Below, in pieces: positions 6,043 through 6,656 of a DNA stretch of 6,656 nt (positions are counted from its first letter, which is position 1; every line of letters begins with the position of its first letter). The notes below the pieces were generated by a model. That model saw only the letters and a program-made list of their open reading frames with translations, was not told where the DNA came from and did no database searches. Source of the DNA: Deltaproteobacteria bacterium (GTDB lineage Bacteria > Desulfobacterota > JADFXK01); assembly GCA_015233285.1 (NCBI GenBank), contig JADFYA010000210.1, forward strand, positions 1 to 6,656, written 5' to 3'. The position numbers and the translations under genes were made by a program.

Positions 6043-6656
6043 TCAGGAGGGACGGGGCAGGCTGTCTAAGAATTTTTTGGACAGGAGTTGGGCGATGATC
6101 GGGGCGTTACCCCCGGCGCGATTGTTGACCGAGACATTGACCTGGCAGCCCTGGTCTATGACGGTGCGCATGATCGTGACCGTATCGTCCAGCATCCGAG
6201 GGCTGAGCAGACCGTCAACCATCTTGTCAAACGGAAAAGTCTTCAGGTAGGCGTCTTCGTATTTCATTTTCGGCGGAGTCAACAACCGGATGAGACATTG
6301 CCGTCCGGAGTTCATAACCCAGCCCCGGCCCAGAGAAAACTGCCGGGAAAGTGGCGGCAGCCAGGTCCAATGGGATAGCACCTGGCCCAGACCATGCTTT
6401 TCGAGCAGATCGAAATAGGGCGGTGAGAGAAACGACTCTGTTCTGATCTCCACATGATAGCGATCATCCGGTGGAATTTGGGTAAAAAAATCATCGAGCC
6501 GGGCGCAGAATTCCGCAGCCGGGAAGCGGTCCTTTTGGGCCTGGTATTCCTGTTCAAAGACGAACCCCTGAAGGTATCCCCCAAGTAGGTCAGCAGCCGG
6601 TCGGTAGAACCGGCGGATAAACATGTCTGGATTCAGGTAATCGGGATTATCAATAT
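6043..6656 (-). CDS. DUF72 (YecE-like) family protein, N-terminus cut by window edge
   Basis: The visible 204 residues are open to the right edge; the reading frame continues upstream of the internal Met at 6624 (residues IDNPDYLNPD precede it), so that Met is not the start. NPDMFIRRFYRPAADLLGG, the FVFEQEY segment, YHVEIRTESF and the C-terminal VNNRAGGNAPIIAQLLSKKFL are typical of DUF72, a TIM-barrel-like family of about 250-300 residues; roughly the first 80-90 residues are missing. The biochemical function is unknown, although distant similarity to metal-dependent nucleases or isomerases of the TIM-barrel type has been suggested. It is transcribed in the same direction as lexA, but about 210 bases and a separate promoter lie between them, so it need not belong to the SOS cassette. 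No terminator hairpin follows its stop codon. Confidence 0.88.
   Translation of the reverse strand, partial: IDNPDYLNPDMFIRRFYRPAADLLGGYLQGFVFEQEYQAQKDRFPAAEFCARLDDFFTQIPPDDRYHVEIRTESFLSPPYFDLLEKHGLGQVLSHWTWLPPLSRQFSLGRGWVMNSGRQCLIRLLTPPKMKYEDAYLKTFPFDKMVDGLLSPRMLDDTVTIMRTVIDQGCQVNVSVNNRAGGNAPIIAQLLSKKFLDSLPRPS

Noticed and set aside
5732..6043. 103-residue minus-strand reading frame overlapping the lexA start
   Set aside because: It runs through the lexA promoter and into lexA in another frame, has no ribosome site and no recognisable family.

Overview
All five recognisable genes lie on the minus strand, so transcription runs from right to left. The core is a compact three-gene SOS mutagenesis cassette: a LexA repressor (5182-5829), a Y-family polymerase homologue of the ImuB type with no catalytic carboxylates (3980-5140), and an error-prone DnaE-type replicative polymerase, DnaE2/ImuC (948-3956). 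The intergenic gaps are only 41 and 23 bases, so the three are very probably one operon. A good sigma70-type promoter lies upstream of lexA (-35 TTGACT, 17-base spacer, -10 TATACT at 5963-5991). A 7-bp inverted repeat (5944-5964) overlaps its -10 and start point, which is where a self-regulating LexA operator would be expected.

Region by region: 6043-6656 holds the C-terminal two thirds of a DUF72 protein, cut by the right edge. 5830-6042 is the lexA control region. 948-5829 is the SOS cassette. 346-947 has no convincing gene; it holds the parA promoter, an imperfect inverted repeat around that promoter, and a cluster of ATTGACC repeats that may be the remnant of an insertion-sequence end. 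1-345 is the N-terminal half of a ParA/Soj-type partition ATPase, cut by the left edge.

How the genes would work together: DNA damage activates RecA, LexA self-cleaves at its Ala-Gly site, and the cassette is derepressed. The ImuB-like protein cannot polymerise but keeps a consensus clamp-binding motif (QLSLF). It would recruit DnaE2, which keeps its three catalytic aspartates but has a degenerate PHP domain and no clear clamp motif, to the sliding clamp for lesion bypass. The usual third partner, ImuA, is not in the window, and lexA directly abuts imuB where imuA often sits.

The organism looks like a Gram-negative, moderately GC-rich bacterium of the broad Proteobacteria/Desulfobacterota kind, judged from the lexA-imuB-dnaE2 arrangement, the DUF72 neighbour and a CAGAG-type short repeat. 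This is a weak inference. The parA and the possible IS remnant suggest that the left side borders mobile or accessory DNA. I saw no tRNA, rRNA or CRISPR array.
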